Under the pieces are notes generated by a model. It did no database searches. It saw nothing but the letters and a program-made list of their open reading frames with translations, and was not told the origin of the DNA. A program made the translations under genes and the position numbers. Shown one piece after another: positions 1 through 10,182 of a stretch of 64,000 nt of DNA. The stretch's first letter is position 1; each line of letters opens with the position of its first letter. The stretch lies in contig NC_092571.1 in NCBI RefSeq assembly GCF_037975245.1, positions 4,610,001-4,674,000 on the forward strand, read 5' to 3'. The DNA comes from Apostichopus japonicus. Taxonomy: Eukaryota > Echinodermata > Holothuroidea > Aspidochirotida > Stichopodidae.

Positions 1-862
1 GCCCAGAAGGTTTGACCCCTTAAAGTTACTTAGACCATCTAGGTCATTCACAAAAAAATTGTCAGCTCAACCCCAGTGGTCGGGTTCGGACCCCAGACCC
101 CCTGAAAAATAACCCCCCGGACGGGGTAATTTCACCCCATCTAGCCCATGGACCAAACTTTGTCAGAAGGAAGTAGTATGGCTGTACATTACAAAAAAGG
201 CAAAACTGACAAATTTCCTGGTTGGGAAGGGGTTGTCAGACCCCCCACTAAGTCACCCCCAGTCGGGTTGATTTCACCCCATCTAGCCCATGGACCAAAC
301 TTTGTCAGAAGGAAGTAGTATGGCTGTACATTACAAAAAAGGCAAAACTGACAAAATTCCTGGTCGGGAAAGGGTTGTCAGACCCCCCACTAGGTCACCC
401 CAGTCGGGTTGATTTCACCCCATCTAGCCCATGGACCAAACTTTTGCAATACCAAACTTTGTCAAAAGGTAGTAGTATGGATGTACATTACAAAAAGTGT
501 AAAACTGACAAAATTCCTGGTCAGGAAGGGGTTGTCAGACCCCCCACTAAGTCACCCCCAGTAGGGTTGATTTCATCCCATCTAGCCCATGGACCAAACT
601 TTGTCAAAAGGAAGTAGTATTGATGTACATTACAAAAAGTGTAAAACTGGCAAAATTCCTAGTCGGGAAGGTGTTGTCAGACCCCCACAAAGGTCACCCT
701 CACCCAACCCCAAAAGGCGAGTTGATTTCACCCATTCTAGCCCATAGACCAAATTTTGTCAAAAGAAGGTAGTATGTCTGTACGTTAAAAAAAAGGAATA
801 TCTGACAAAATTGCTGTTCGGAAGGGGTTGTCAGACCCCTACAAAGAGCCCCTACCCATTGT
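1..862. repeat. Left inverted arm: about five tandem units of about 142 bp
   Basis: The marker TTTGTCARAAGG recurs at 159, 301, 458, 600 and about 754, giving spacings of 142, 157, 142 and 154. The 157-bp unit carries a small insertion that repeats part of CCAAACTTT. Each unit has the same order of blocks: a TTTGTC marker, GTAGTATGG, TGTACATTACAAAAA, a CAAAACTGACAAAATTCC block, GGGGTTGTCAGACCCCC, and CACCCCATCTAGCCCATGG. Units diverge inward; the last, near 754-862, has the most substitutions. Short open frames across this arm reflect the repeat and are not genes. Confidence 0.85.
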
Positions 863-2999
863 CTTTTACCCATGAACTGAGATGATAAAAATATAAACAT
901 AATTATTACAAAAATAAATATTTAATGATTATATTTATGAGAGGAGATATTCTATGTAATTCAAAAGAGCCTTCAATGTCCATTATGGCTTGCCTTTCTT
1001 AATTGCTTCATCTTTTTTGGTGACAAGCAGTCCAAAGTTGCTAGGCAAGGAAGTGACTGAAACACAATGATGCTCCTGTTTTTGGTCAGTTTAAAACATT
1101 TTGATTTTTTTTTACTATAGCACCTAAGTAAAAATTATGGGTAGGCATCCCTGGCCTAATAAACATACTGATATAGATGAGAATCTTGTGGGAGGAGTTT
1201 CTCCTGCCTTTTGCTGGAAATGTTTTAATTCATAAGACAATACATTGACCCTCTTTGTCTTATGTCTGTATTACTGTACAACCTTGCCCACATCCTGTTA
1301 TGTGACCATAGTTGGTCCTCCACTTTCACCAAATTGCTCTATTCCCATGTTTTATTCATGTAAAAAATAAGACCTGCTATAGTTAATGGCCTGCAACCCA
1401 GTTATCTGCTTGGTCCCATAATATATGGTGTTACAGCAGAGGTGGAACAAAAAAATATTGGGGACCCTTTGGCATATTAGATATCGTTAATAGGAACATT
1501 CTTCTAATTTCTGAAGCCTTTTCAAATAGTTATAGATATGACAGATCTATAATTGGTTAATCAAAGAAGTTTATTTGGGGGGAGGCTTGACCACTCAATT
1601 ATATTATTGAAGCTGCCCCCCTCCAATGCTTCAGCTGTTTTTGTGTTACGAATGCATACTTTCCTTGTGCAATTGTTTTCATTTCATTTTTGGCATTTCC
1701 TTAAATATATATATATCCTATGGGTTAGATTTCTATAGTAGCTCACATTGTACTATTGCAACCAATAATTAAGTACTGATATTGTTTCTTTTTAAACCTA
1801 CAATTGGTAACATATGCCAGTATAAAGATTATTTGGTTGAAATCAAGGAATATTTACAAAATCTGGAAGTTTAATTTGATTTACATCATAGGTGAAAAGG
1901 CAGTATTCCCCCTCCCCCCCCCCCCAAAAAAAAAAAAAAAAAACCAAGAGCATATTTCAACTATTTGATCTCTATTTAGTGTCTGATTTAGGGGGTGATG
2001 TGGCGGGTGTACCCTTCCCCTTTCAGACCACCCCAAAAAAGTTGTGTTCCAGACAAGAATGCTGGAAAATAAGTGCATTATTCAAATCGTGCAGACACTG
2101 CTTGTCTGAAAAATCAGATATCTGGATTTCCCTTTATTTTTATATCTAATAATTTTCACATTTTGAACCCAAATTTGGCAAATCAATCTTGATCGAGGCT
2201 TCATAACTGCGGTTTATCTGTCGAAAATCCTGTAACTGGTAAACTTTACCTTAGCAATTTGTTTACAAATCACACTTTACTTAAAATATTTGCAGAAGAG
2301 GTGGATTGATAAGATGGACACAATAGAATTATGCAAGTGACCTGATGGTGAACAATGACAGAGACGTACTGTATCATAGGAACTAATCAAAAAGACATAG
2401 ACTTTTAAGAATAACCATTTGCATTTTAAAACCTTTAATCGCATTGTGCCCAATAACAGAAGGGCCTTAAAACTGAGTGAGGCCACATTCGCCATGTTTG
2501 TTCAAATGCAATGTTTGGTGGGGTTCTAGCTGTAACTATTTCCTCTTTTGTGGATGGTATTTCCTAAATTAAATTATCTTGTTAAATAATAATTATTATA
2601 GTTTTCCATGACTGTTTGTCATATTGAAGACACAAGTATGGTAATTTCCAGTCCAAACAACCATGTTGAACAAGCAAACTTATTCTACCAACATGAACTG
2701 GGGCTGGTCCTGTTGAAAGCATGTTGTTATTTTCTACATTTTTCATGCAAAGGAATCTGCTTTACAAGTGTAAAAACTTTTCATATTTAACATTTGTTCC
2801 TGGTTCTACATGTATCCATTTCTTGCTTTTACGGTATATATTATGTTACACAAATACAAAAGTGGCCCATGTGACCAGAATGGGTACATCTTTGCTTTCA
2901 GACCATTGGGTAAGTTTTTCCATGTTTTATAATACAATGTCTTGAATACTTTCTTTAAACAAAATTCTGGTCTATGATTAGATTGCGTGAATTGAATTG
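863..2999. other. AT-rich centre of the foldback element, no gene recognised
   Basis: About 2.1 kb without the arm repeat. Open frames here are short (85 codons at most) and none resembles a transposase, helicase or reverse transcriptase. The stretch includes an AT dinucleotide run near 1705-1716 and a C12-A18 homopolymer junction at 1914-1943. It may be captured host sequence, which is common in foldback elements, or a decayed internal region. Confidence 0.5.
1914..1943. repeat. Homopolymer junction, 12 C followed by 18 A
   Basis: An uninterrupted run of 12 cytosines (1914-1925) passes directly into 18 adenines (1926-1943). Such tracts are slippage-prone and the exact length may contain sequencing error. 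The A run could be the tail of an old retroposed insertion, but I saw no flanking target duplication. Confidence 0.85.
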
Positions 3000-4312
3000 G
3001 CTGGGTGGGGGCACCTTTTGGGGGGTCCGAAAACCCCTTCCCGACCAGCAATTTTGTCAGATTTTCCTTTATTTTAATGTACAGACATACTAATTCCTTT
3101 CGACAAAGTTAAGTCTGTGGGCTAAGATGGGGTGAAATCAACCCGCCTTTTGGAGTGGGTGAGGGTGACATTTGTTGGGGTCTGACAACACCTCCCCGAC
3201 TGGGAATTTTGTCAGTTTTACTTTTTGTAATGTACATCCATACTACTAACTTTTGACAAAGTTTGGTTTTGCCAAAGTTTGGTCCATGGGCTAGATGGGG
3301 TGAAATCAACCCGACTGGGGGTGACCTAGTGGGGGGTCTGACAACCCCTTCCCGACCAGGAATTTTGTCAGTTTTGCCTTTTTTGTAATGTACAGCCATA
3401 CTACTTCCTTCTGACAAAGTTTGGTCCATGGGCTAGATAGGGTGAAATTAACCCGACTGGGGGTGACTTAGTGGGGGGTCTGACAACCCTTTCCCAACCA
3501 GGAATTTTGTCAGTTTTGCCTTTTTTGTAATGTACAGCCATACTACTTCCTTCTGACAAAGTTTGGTCCATGGGCTAGATGGGGTGCAATCAACCCGCCT
3601 TTTGGGGGTGGGTCAGGGTAAACTTTGTGGGGGTCTGACAACCCCTTCCCGACCAGGAATTTTGTCAGTTTTGCCTTTTTTGTAATGTACAGCCATACTA
3701 CTTCCTTCTGACAAAGTTTGGTACATGGGCTAGATAGGGTGAAATTAACCCGACTAGGGGTGACATAGTGGGGGGTCTGACAACCCTTTCCCAACCAGGA
3801 ATTTTGTCAGTTTTGCCTTTTTTGTAATGTACAGCCATACTACTTCCTTCTGACAAAGTTTGGTCCATGGGCTAGATGGGGTGCAATCAACCCGCCTTTT
3901 GGGGGGTGGGTCAGGGTAAACTTTGTGGGGGTCTGACATCACCTTCCCGACCAACAAGTTTGTCAGTTTTTCCATTTTTGTAACATACTACCATGCTACT
4001 TCCTTTTGCCAAAGTTTGGTCCATGGGCTAGATGGGGTGAAATCAACCCGACTGGGGGTGACTTAGTGGGGGGTCTGACAACCCCTTCCCGACCAGGAAT
4101 TTTGTCAGTTTTGCCTTTTTTGTAATGTACAACCATACTACTTCCTTCTGACAAAGTTTGGTCCATGGGCTAGATGGGGTGAAATTAACCCGCCCGGGGG
4201 GTCTTTTTCAGGGGGTCTGGGGTCTGAACCCGACCACTGGGGTTGAGCTGACAATTTTTTTGTGAATGGCCTAGATGGTCTAAGTAACTTTAAGGGGTCA
4301 AACCTTCTGGGC
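3000..4312. repeat. Right inverted arm: about eight tandem units of about 142-155 bp
   Basis: This is the reverse complement of the left arm, extended to more copies. The marker ACAAAGTT recurs near 3104, 3256, 3414, 3556, 3710, 3854, 4009 and 4151. Two unit forms alternate: a shorter one with CCCGACTGGGGGTGAC and a longer one with CCCGCCTTTTGGGG. The alternation of short and long units between about 3400 and 4000 suggests a two-unit block was duplicated. The outermost 110 bases (about 4200-4312) match 1-115 as a non-repeated tip. The longest open frame here (3109-3429, minus strand, 106 codons) simply translates the repeat. Confidence 0.85.
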
Positions 4313-5540
4313 TAAATGGGGTGAAATCATATGGGACAGGCTTTTGGCCTATTTGGGTTTAATTGTTATTTCAAAATTTCATCAATGTGAAGGTGTGACA
4401 TTGCAAAGAAATAAAAGACAATTTGGTTTCCTTGTGAGGTTATTTTACAATAAAATGCATAATTGGACTTAACTTACAGAAAATATTTATCATTACAGGC
4501 CTTACAAGTAGTTTGTGTCAGTGAAGTTACTTGGTGCATTCAAACTATCCATGGGAAAGGCAATTCTAGGATGAACAGGAAATTTTCCCATTTGGTAGTT
4601 ATTATGTAGACAACAGTATACTCCCATCTTATAAGGAAGAAACCATTGAAATAGTGCACTTGTTTTCTTTGCAACTTCGAAAGGAATGTCTCAGATTTCA
4701 TTTATAAACATGCCTTACAGCCAGATTGAACTCTCATGAAGTCATTACAAGAAGACCATAGGCCTATGTGAGAGCTGGATGGGATCATATGTCTTGCTAC
4801 TGGGAACAGTCACTAGAGAGGAGGAATGCATATGGTATCACTACAAGCATGTACTGTAACCCATTTGCACAGTGATAAAGCTTATGCATTTGGAAAGAGT
4901 CTGCATAGAGAAAATTCATGCTCTGTCCAGGGAGTTGTTATGGACAACTCCCTGGTTAGACCAGTAGTCTCATTTTATTCACAACAAATGGGCACTTTAT
5001 GAATAAACCATTTACTTTTTTGGGGGGTCATGTTGGGGGGGGGGTTTCTTTTAGTTTTGACTTCAAAGGTTTGTTAACTGCCAGGTACATTGTATTACTG
5101 TAGCGCTTCCATGGTATTAGCACATACAGTCTGCTTTATAGATAGTCAAGTTATCTGATTAAAATGTGAAACTCTCAGTACAGTCTAAAGAAGAGAAGTT
5201 TATTTCACTGGTAGCATTGTATCAGACCTTAAATGTTTTGGTTCCTTGTATATCATATTTATTAACGGGGTCACAGCCTCACAGGGTCATATGTGTGAAT
5301 ATGCAAATTGTAGAACTGCAAATTTAAGTTAGATTTTAACAGGTACATTACATGATGGTTATATTAAACTTGGTATCATGCATATTACTATTACAGAACT
5401 TGAGAAACCACAGTGGTTATTAACCTTTAACACACGGCTAAGTACCGTTGTCTTTGAGATATTGCTGCTCTTGTTGTTTTATCTTACTTGTTTTTTGAGT
5501 TAGTCATAAACTAACATTTTTTGTCAAGTTTTGCATTTCC
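4313..5540. other. Non-coding stretch
   Basis: AT-rich sequence without credible exons. The first bases still resemble the foldback unit (AAATGGGGTGAAATCA). It includes a palindrome at 4928-4954 and two short G runs near 5020-5045. I see nothing else. Confidence 0.5.
4928..4954. mobile_element. 27-bp palindromic mini-element, copy 1
   Basis: The arm CAGGGAGTTGT is followed by a five-base loop (TATGG) and the exact reverse-complement arm; the pairing extends one more base on each side (4927-4955, 12-bp stem). It closely resembles two palindromes at 18018-18044 and 18108-18139, which share the CAGGGAG...CTCCCTG ends. Unlike those, this copy has no visible flanking direct repeat, which could mean it is older. 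The CAGGG terminus is typical of hAT-superfamily transposon ends, but a palindrome this short cannot be assigned to that group from sequence alone. Confidence 0.55.
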
Positions 5541-5542
5541 AC

Positions 5543-7293
5543 GGTAACTCACATTAATTTTTGATGTTTTTCGTCTTCTCTTTGTACCATATATTTTACT
5601 AACACAACATTACTTCTTCTATAGTAGTTACCACAATGCTGACGGCATACCTAAGTAAAAAAAAAAAATCAAAAATTTGCTTCATGTAGATTGTATAGGG
5701 AAAATTGAGTCGGTAACTCACGTACATATCTAAAAGCGCCAAAACTGGTAAACAAATTTTACTTAAAAAGTGTCCTCATACTAAGTGAACTCTAAGACAA
5801 GTGAAATTTGGTAGTTATACCTTACCTACTATAGTAAACATATAGGTTGCCAAAAAATTCCTATATCATTGTCCAGTTGCATAAAAATGATGCAAGACAC
5901 GGTAACTCACGTTACAATTTGTCCACGCATAACAGTTAATAAAAAATAAGTTGCTGACACAATTCAATCTTACTAATTTTTATGTAACAGTTTCAAGCTT
6001 TAATAAAATTACTTCTTGTGTTCACTTTGTAACACAGTGTAACTGTTATTAACTTATTTGCAGTTTCATATTATGTAGGAATCACTGCAGTGCTCCATAT
6101 CATTCAACAGTAGAGCCAATGAACAGTGGAGGAAATGGCCAAAACAATTGACATCAATGATAAAGTTTGTTAAATTGCAAGTGGCGAGGTTAAATAGGCC
6201 CTGTGATAGTATTGAGGAATATTTCATGTTGATCCGAGGTAATCCGGGCGAATTTCGCGAAAATTTTTCTAACTCCGAAAAACACATTGAGACACTTTGT
6301 GGGTAGAAAAATGAAGGAAGGCCATTTGGGCCAGTGAGGGTGTACAGTGTTAAAAGATTACCAGGGCATTCTAGACACGGTAGAATGCGGTGCATAGGTT
6401 GTGGGGAGACAGGTAAGTGGGGAACGAAGTAAATATATAAACCAGTAAGTTTTATAATATCTATATGGTTATGGGTTACTATGTCTAACACTGTCTAACA
6501 GCATTAGCAGCCCCCGTTTCTTATATCTGGCCTAGCTTAATGTACCAAAATCAAAATTCCTTTTAGCATACGAAAGGGTTAAATTGTAAGACATTTACAC
6601 GCACATTAACTAGTGTTTGCAAGGGGTATCCGGGTACCCACCCGTCGTGATACTACCCGGTTCCTAACTTATTACCCGAATCCTATGCAAAGTGTGACAT
6701 TTTTTTTTGCATACCGATGGTTATGCAAGATTTTCCCATTGACTTAGTGTGGTGTTAGGCTACCATGTGGTCAAAGATAATAGCAATAATATAAGTATTC
6801 CATAGATATCTTATAACTGTGTCACAATTTCAGCAAATAAACAGATGGTTAGGCTAGATTACCCGATTGACTTAGTGAGGTGTTAGGCTACCATGTGGAA
6901 GAAATTGAAAGAATTTTTACAATTATTATTTTTTCATTCATTTATTTCATAAATGGAAAGACTGACATTTACCAGATGTTATTAATGGATTATAGACGGG
7001 ATAACTAAAAAATAGTGATAATCGCAAGTGGTTTTTAACTAATTGTTATTCCATAATTGTCTACTACACTGACATTATAAGCATGATAATACTGTATGAT
7101 AACTCACGTAACATGGTAACTCACGTTACCATTTGCATCACCTACCCTACTTAACATAGTGGGGTGCACAACATTTCTTTACTTGTTTCACATTTGAGAT
7201 GATGAGTAGAAACCAAAATCCAATTATGAGATTTTTAATAGTGTCATATTTGATGTATGGGGAAAAAATAATAATTTCAATAACTCATGTTAC
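5543..7293. repeat. Scattered copies of a GGTAACTCACGTTACC-like motif
   Basis: Six copies of one motif lie in about 1.75 kb: 5543-5552 (GGTAACTCAC), 5712-5725, 5901-5915, 7098-7112 (GATAACTCACGTAAC), 7115-7130 (the full GGTAACTCACGTTACC) and 7281-7293. The full form is an inverted repeat with GGTAAC and GTTACC around TCAC. All copies are in the same orientation and the sequence between them is otherwise unrelated. This could be a regulatory or protein-binding cluster or the remains of a decayed repeat. Confidence 0.6.
6718..6899 (+). repeat. Direct duplication, two diverged copies about 125 bp apart
   Basis: The segment around 6718-6774 and the segment around 6843-6897 share ATGGTTA, an ATTGACTTAGTG core and GTGTTAGGCTACCATGTGG in the same order. 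Just upstream, 6627-6680 holds several copies of TACCCG or its complement around a GGGTACCC palindrome, and 6856-6862 repeats TTACCCG. This looks like a small, old local repeat. I cannot assign it to a known family. Confidence 0.6.
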
Positions 7294-7713
7294 ATCAGCT
7301 ACAGTACATAGAGGTTTGAATAAAGCAAAAAATATATTATTTTTGATTATATATTCAAAAGGTTGGTAGTGATATCTGAAGTTAGTGCACTATGTAAGCA
7401 ATAAATGTACAAATCAGTTGAGTATTACCATTTAATTTCTTAGGAGAACAAAAACAAATTTGTTAATAATTTGTGCACAAAATTTGCATTACAGCATCCT
7501 TTCACTTCATATGCAAATTTCTAAAATTCAATCAATATTTAGGAAGGTATCATATTGATTCCACAAACTTGGATATGTTTGCAACAACATTTAACCAATG
7601 ACAAAATGTGATTGCAGATTTTATATTTTGAGCCCATGTCCACTTTTTCATGGAAATGCCCATTGGACATTTCTGTAATTTTAGTTGAAGTGGCATTTCT
7701 TACATTATTTCAG

Positions 7714-7774
7714 TACTTCTCACTTAAAAGATGAGCTAGCTACTTGGAACTACATGGAGCCAGTATCGGGTGAT
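7714..7774 (+). CDS. Predicted exon (first visible) of a split gene
   Basis: Bounded by the acceptor ATTATTTCAG and the donor GTATGT. One base completes an incoming codon, then 20 codons run open (TSHLKDELATWNYMEPVSGD) and end exactly on a codon boundary. The next predicted exon begins in phase 0, so the join is in frame. The other two frames have no such fit. The exon needs a preceding exon ending with two bases of a codon, which I did not find. I do not recognise the peptide. Confidence 0.5.
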
Positions 7775-7904
7775 GTATGTATAGGTTTATTTCAGGTTAG
7801 GATGTCTAAAACATCATTTTGCTTCTGCTTTTAACTGCTTTCAAAGTCACTGCATGTGTTTTCTTGATGTTATATGTTTTGTGATGTTATCTCTTTTTGT
7901 GTAG

Positions 7905-8191
7905 TTTCATAAAAGGATCACCCCACAACAGGACTGCTTCCATCATGTTGAACTAAAGTGCGATAAGGAAGGCTTTGAAGTGAGGTACAAGTGTTTGCCC
8001 TGGGGGAGCACCAAGCTCAATGGCTTGCTGAGCACTTGGGCCATTCTATGGCTGTTCACCATCAACATTATAGGCTTCCAACAGCACCCTAGAAAAGGCA
8101 AAAGTAGCAAAACTACTCATGGCAGTCGACTCGGGCAAGTCTTCAAATTTTGTTGGGAGGACCTTAGACGAGATCTCGTTGGACGAAATAG
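7905..8191 (+). CDS. Predicted exon with a hydrophobic segment
   Basis: Bounded by the acceptor TCTTTTTGTGTAG and the donor AG|GTATGT, a near-perfect donor. The only frame open throughout starts in phase 0 (FHKRITPQQDCFHHVELKCD...) and gives 95 codons plus two bases. Around codons 40-57 of the exon lies an uncharged stretch (LLSTWAILWLFTINIIGF) that could be a membrane helix or a buried hydrophobic helix. Basic residues follow (RKGKSSK), then a charged tail ending LRRDLVGRN. Cysteines occur near codons 11, 20, 30 and 86. I do not recognise a family in this part. A small uncertainty is that this could be an exon of a decayed gene, but the absence of stops in 287 bases of AT-rich DNA and two good splice sites argue for a real exon. 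Confidence 0.6.
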
Positions 8192-8489
8192 GTATGTTTA
8201 CAGAAGTTAAAACTGCAATGAGATGGCTGGGCTGTATAAATAAATCACCGCACGTAGGAGAGCAGAACTATTGCACAACTATCGTATATGTGTAGATTTT
8301 GACTCGCAGATGAAACGCACCAAAACAAAAAATGAAATAAAAGTGACATCATGCAAAGTCTGCTGACAATGCTGGGGCATTTTGTACTACAGATCTTTGA
8401 AGATGACACCACCTATTTAAGAATGTATTTCTGATACTAGTCTGTACCTTGGGTCATTAGTTTTTAAAGACATATCCTTCATTCTCTAG

Positions 8490-8518
8490 ATTCAAGTCAC
8501 TAAACTGCAATATAGATG
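8490..8518 (+). CDS. Predicted 29-nt microexon
   Basis: Acceptor CCTTCATTCTCTAG has a good pyrimidine tract; the donor is GTAGCT, acceptable but weak. The case rests on phase. The exon before leaves two bases (AG) and the exon after needs one incoming base; direct joining would create a stop nine codons later. This 29-nt segment takes phase 2 in and gives phase 1 out, reading R-FKSLNCNID-E with no stop. Microexons are easy to propose by chance, so transcript evidence would decide. Confidence 0.5.
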
Positions 8519-8868
8519 GTAGCTGCGGGTTGAATTTGTTGTTTGTGTGGAAAATTTCTATATAAAAAAAAAGCATGTTCATAAGTGCATCTTAAGTTTG
8601 CCTAACATTTATGTTTGGATCAATTACTGTTGATGTACTACTGGATTCAAAGTTTGCTAATATGAAAGCTGGGTAAATTTTAAAGAATGAGGGCAGTGAA
8701 CCAATTAGTCTACTAAGTATGACATACTTAACAACTCTTATAACATTAGTTAGGGTCTTCCAAATCTTGTATAAAACAATCCTTACATTTTATGAGAAAT
8801 CATGTTACTTTCTGAGTGTTATGTAGGTTGCTGAGCTAATTTCATAGAAAAAACTTTTTCCTCTACAG

Positions 8869-8940
8869 AACTTACTCAGGTCTTGGAGGAGGAAGGTGAA
8901 ACAATTGAGCAGAATGAAAAGATGGATAAAATGACTTCAG
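8869..8940 (+). CDS. Predicted exon, acidic linker
   Basis: Acceptor TTTTTCCTCTACAG and donor AG|GTGAGA. Open in one frame with phase 1 in and phase 1 out (72 bases, so it can be skipped or duplicated without a frameshift). It encodes an acidic, probably unstructured stretch beginning LTQVLEEEGETIEQNEK and ending MTS. Its 3' end and the first 30 bases of the following intron resemble those of the next exon, which suggests a tandem exon duplication. Confidence 0.62.
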
Positions 8941-9069
8941 GTGAGAAATGTCACTTGTTGTGGCTTTGATCTAAAGACCTACTTCATTGAATGAATCAAA
9001 GTTTTGATGTGTATTAGTTTTATGTGTGCTGCTGTAAATGTAATGCATAATTTTATTTCTGTTTTACAG

Positions 9070-9162
9070 AAATTCCTGAACATTCTGAACAGATGTGTTA
9101 TAGAGCTAAGGATGCTCAGCCAAGTACCTCAAAAACAGAAAGGAAACCAAAAAACACTTCCG
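9070..9162 (+). CDS. Predicted exon, Ser/Thr/Lys-rich linker
   Basis: Acceptor TTCTGTTTTACAG and donor CG|GTAAGA, a strong donor. It is 93 bases, phase 1 in and phase 1 out, and open in the frame set by the exon before. The peptide (EIPEHSEQMCYRAKD, then a PSTSKTERKPKNTS tail) is polar and low in complexity, as expected for a linker. It ends in TSG at the junction, as the exon before ends in TS. It leads directly into the conserved C-terminal domain. Confidence 0.65.
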
Positions 9163-10182
9163 GTAAGAAATGTTAGTTGTGGCTTTGATGTATATTGAGT
9201 GATGAAGGCTACTGAGTAGACAGATGGACTGTCTGCGTACTTTGTATGTTTATGGATTTCTTTCTCACCTGGTGATGGAGAAAAAATGAGAATAACTAAC
9301 TAACTTTCCAAATGCTCATCTTGGAAACACAAATTGAGAAGCACTAGCAAAGCCTAGTTTCATAACAAAATACTTAAACTTGAGGCATAAAATTTGCTAT
9401 GGTTGGTGATAGTCGATTGAATACAAACTTATTTTAAGTACATTTATTTTTCTATATATGTCCTGCTTTTTGAAGAGTGGTTAGCTCCTTTGTAGCAAAC
9501 TTTAAGCAGCTTTTTGCATTTTGTCGCCATTTTCCACCCTTGTGACATGTCCATCAAGTTTTCTACATGTATCAATCACAAAAAAGCAAACTAAGATATT
9601 CAGCAATTCTTTTTCAGAAAATTTCTTTGAGACAATGTTGAAAGTTCTAACTTTTTTCTTTTAATTTCACCATTTGAAGTTAGATTTCTTCTTTTGTATG
9701 ACGTTATGGCATTGTGAGGTCAATGAGGTTGTGAAAATCATACAAAAGGATGCAGAAAGTTGCAAACTTCTATTACCTAAATATTGATATATTTCTTGTC
9801 TTCAAGTATTATATAGATACTGCATACTTACTAAGACATGTCCTTGTTAAGTTTAAATTGTTATCTTGTCCTTTGATAAGAGAATAGTCTATCATATGCA
9901 TCCTAGCCACTTCATGTGTTGTTTCTGACAGGAATGTGTCATAAACTATGAATTCCACCTTCTGAAATTGATGAGTATACAGTATAAAAATATTAATATC
10001 TCAAAGAGTCAAGGAATTTATTTTGGTATGTTGCATGACTGATAGAAGTTATCCATTTATGTTTTTTGCAATGCCACAAAAATTTTCGACTTTGAGTCAC
10101 TGTCTAATTTTGAAAATAACAATTATATTGATAAATGAAGTGACTTAGTTTTCCTGTATTTTGGCATTTCTCTCTTTAAAAG

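Larger units (their letters stand above)
1..4312. mobile_element. Foldback-type element with long inverted arms made of tandem repeats
   Basis: The first bases (GCCCAGAAGGTTTGACCCC) are the exact reverse complement of 4294-4312, and the match continues inward through the segment with the CTAGATGGTC-like motif (34-43 against about 4270-4279). Inside these ends, both arms consist of tandem units of about 142 bp in opposite orientation, and the inner borders also correspond (about 862 and about 3000). Long inverted arms built from direct repeats around an unrelated centre are the defining structure of foldback (FB-like) DNA elements. No transposase was recognised in the 2.1-kb centre, so the copy would be non-autonomous. 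The left end coincides with the window edge and repeat-like sequence continues past 4312 (AAATGGGGTGAAATCA), so the true termini and target duplication cannot be seen. Alternative: an inverted duplication of a satellite block. Confidence 0.72.
5541..7713. other. Non-coding stretch upstream of the exon cluster
   Basis: Apart from the motif cluster and the small duplication, I see no convincing exon. The gene downstream needs at least one earlier exon, ending with two bases of a codon. I could not place it here with both a good donor and an open frame, so it may lie in this stretch unrecognised or left of the window. A 141-codon minus-strand frame at 6066-6491 has no recognisable family or splice context. 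Confidence 0.45.

Noticed and set aside
1926-1943. A-run as the tail of a retroposed gene
   Set aside because: No cDNA-like coding sequence lies upstream and no target duplication surrounds it.
3109-3975. Minus-strand open frames of 73-106 codons with repeating peptides
   Set aside because: They follow the 142-bp units of the foldback arm in changing frames and have no independent coding signal.
6066-6491. A 141-codon minus-strand open frame
   Set aside because: The longest frame outside repeats, but I recognise no family, it is not flanked by convincing splice sites, and its composition looks like translated non-coding DNA.
7444-7530. Possible upstream exon after TTTAATTTCTTAG
   Set aside because: The acceptor is good and a frame is open for about 26 codons, but no acceptable donor leaves the two bases required by the exon at 7714.
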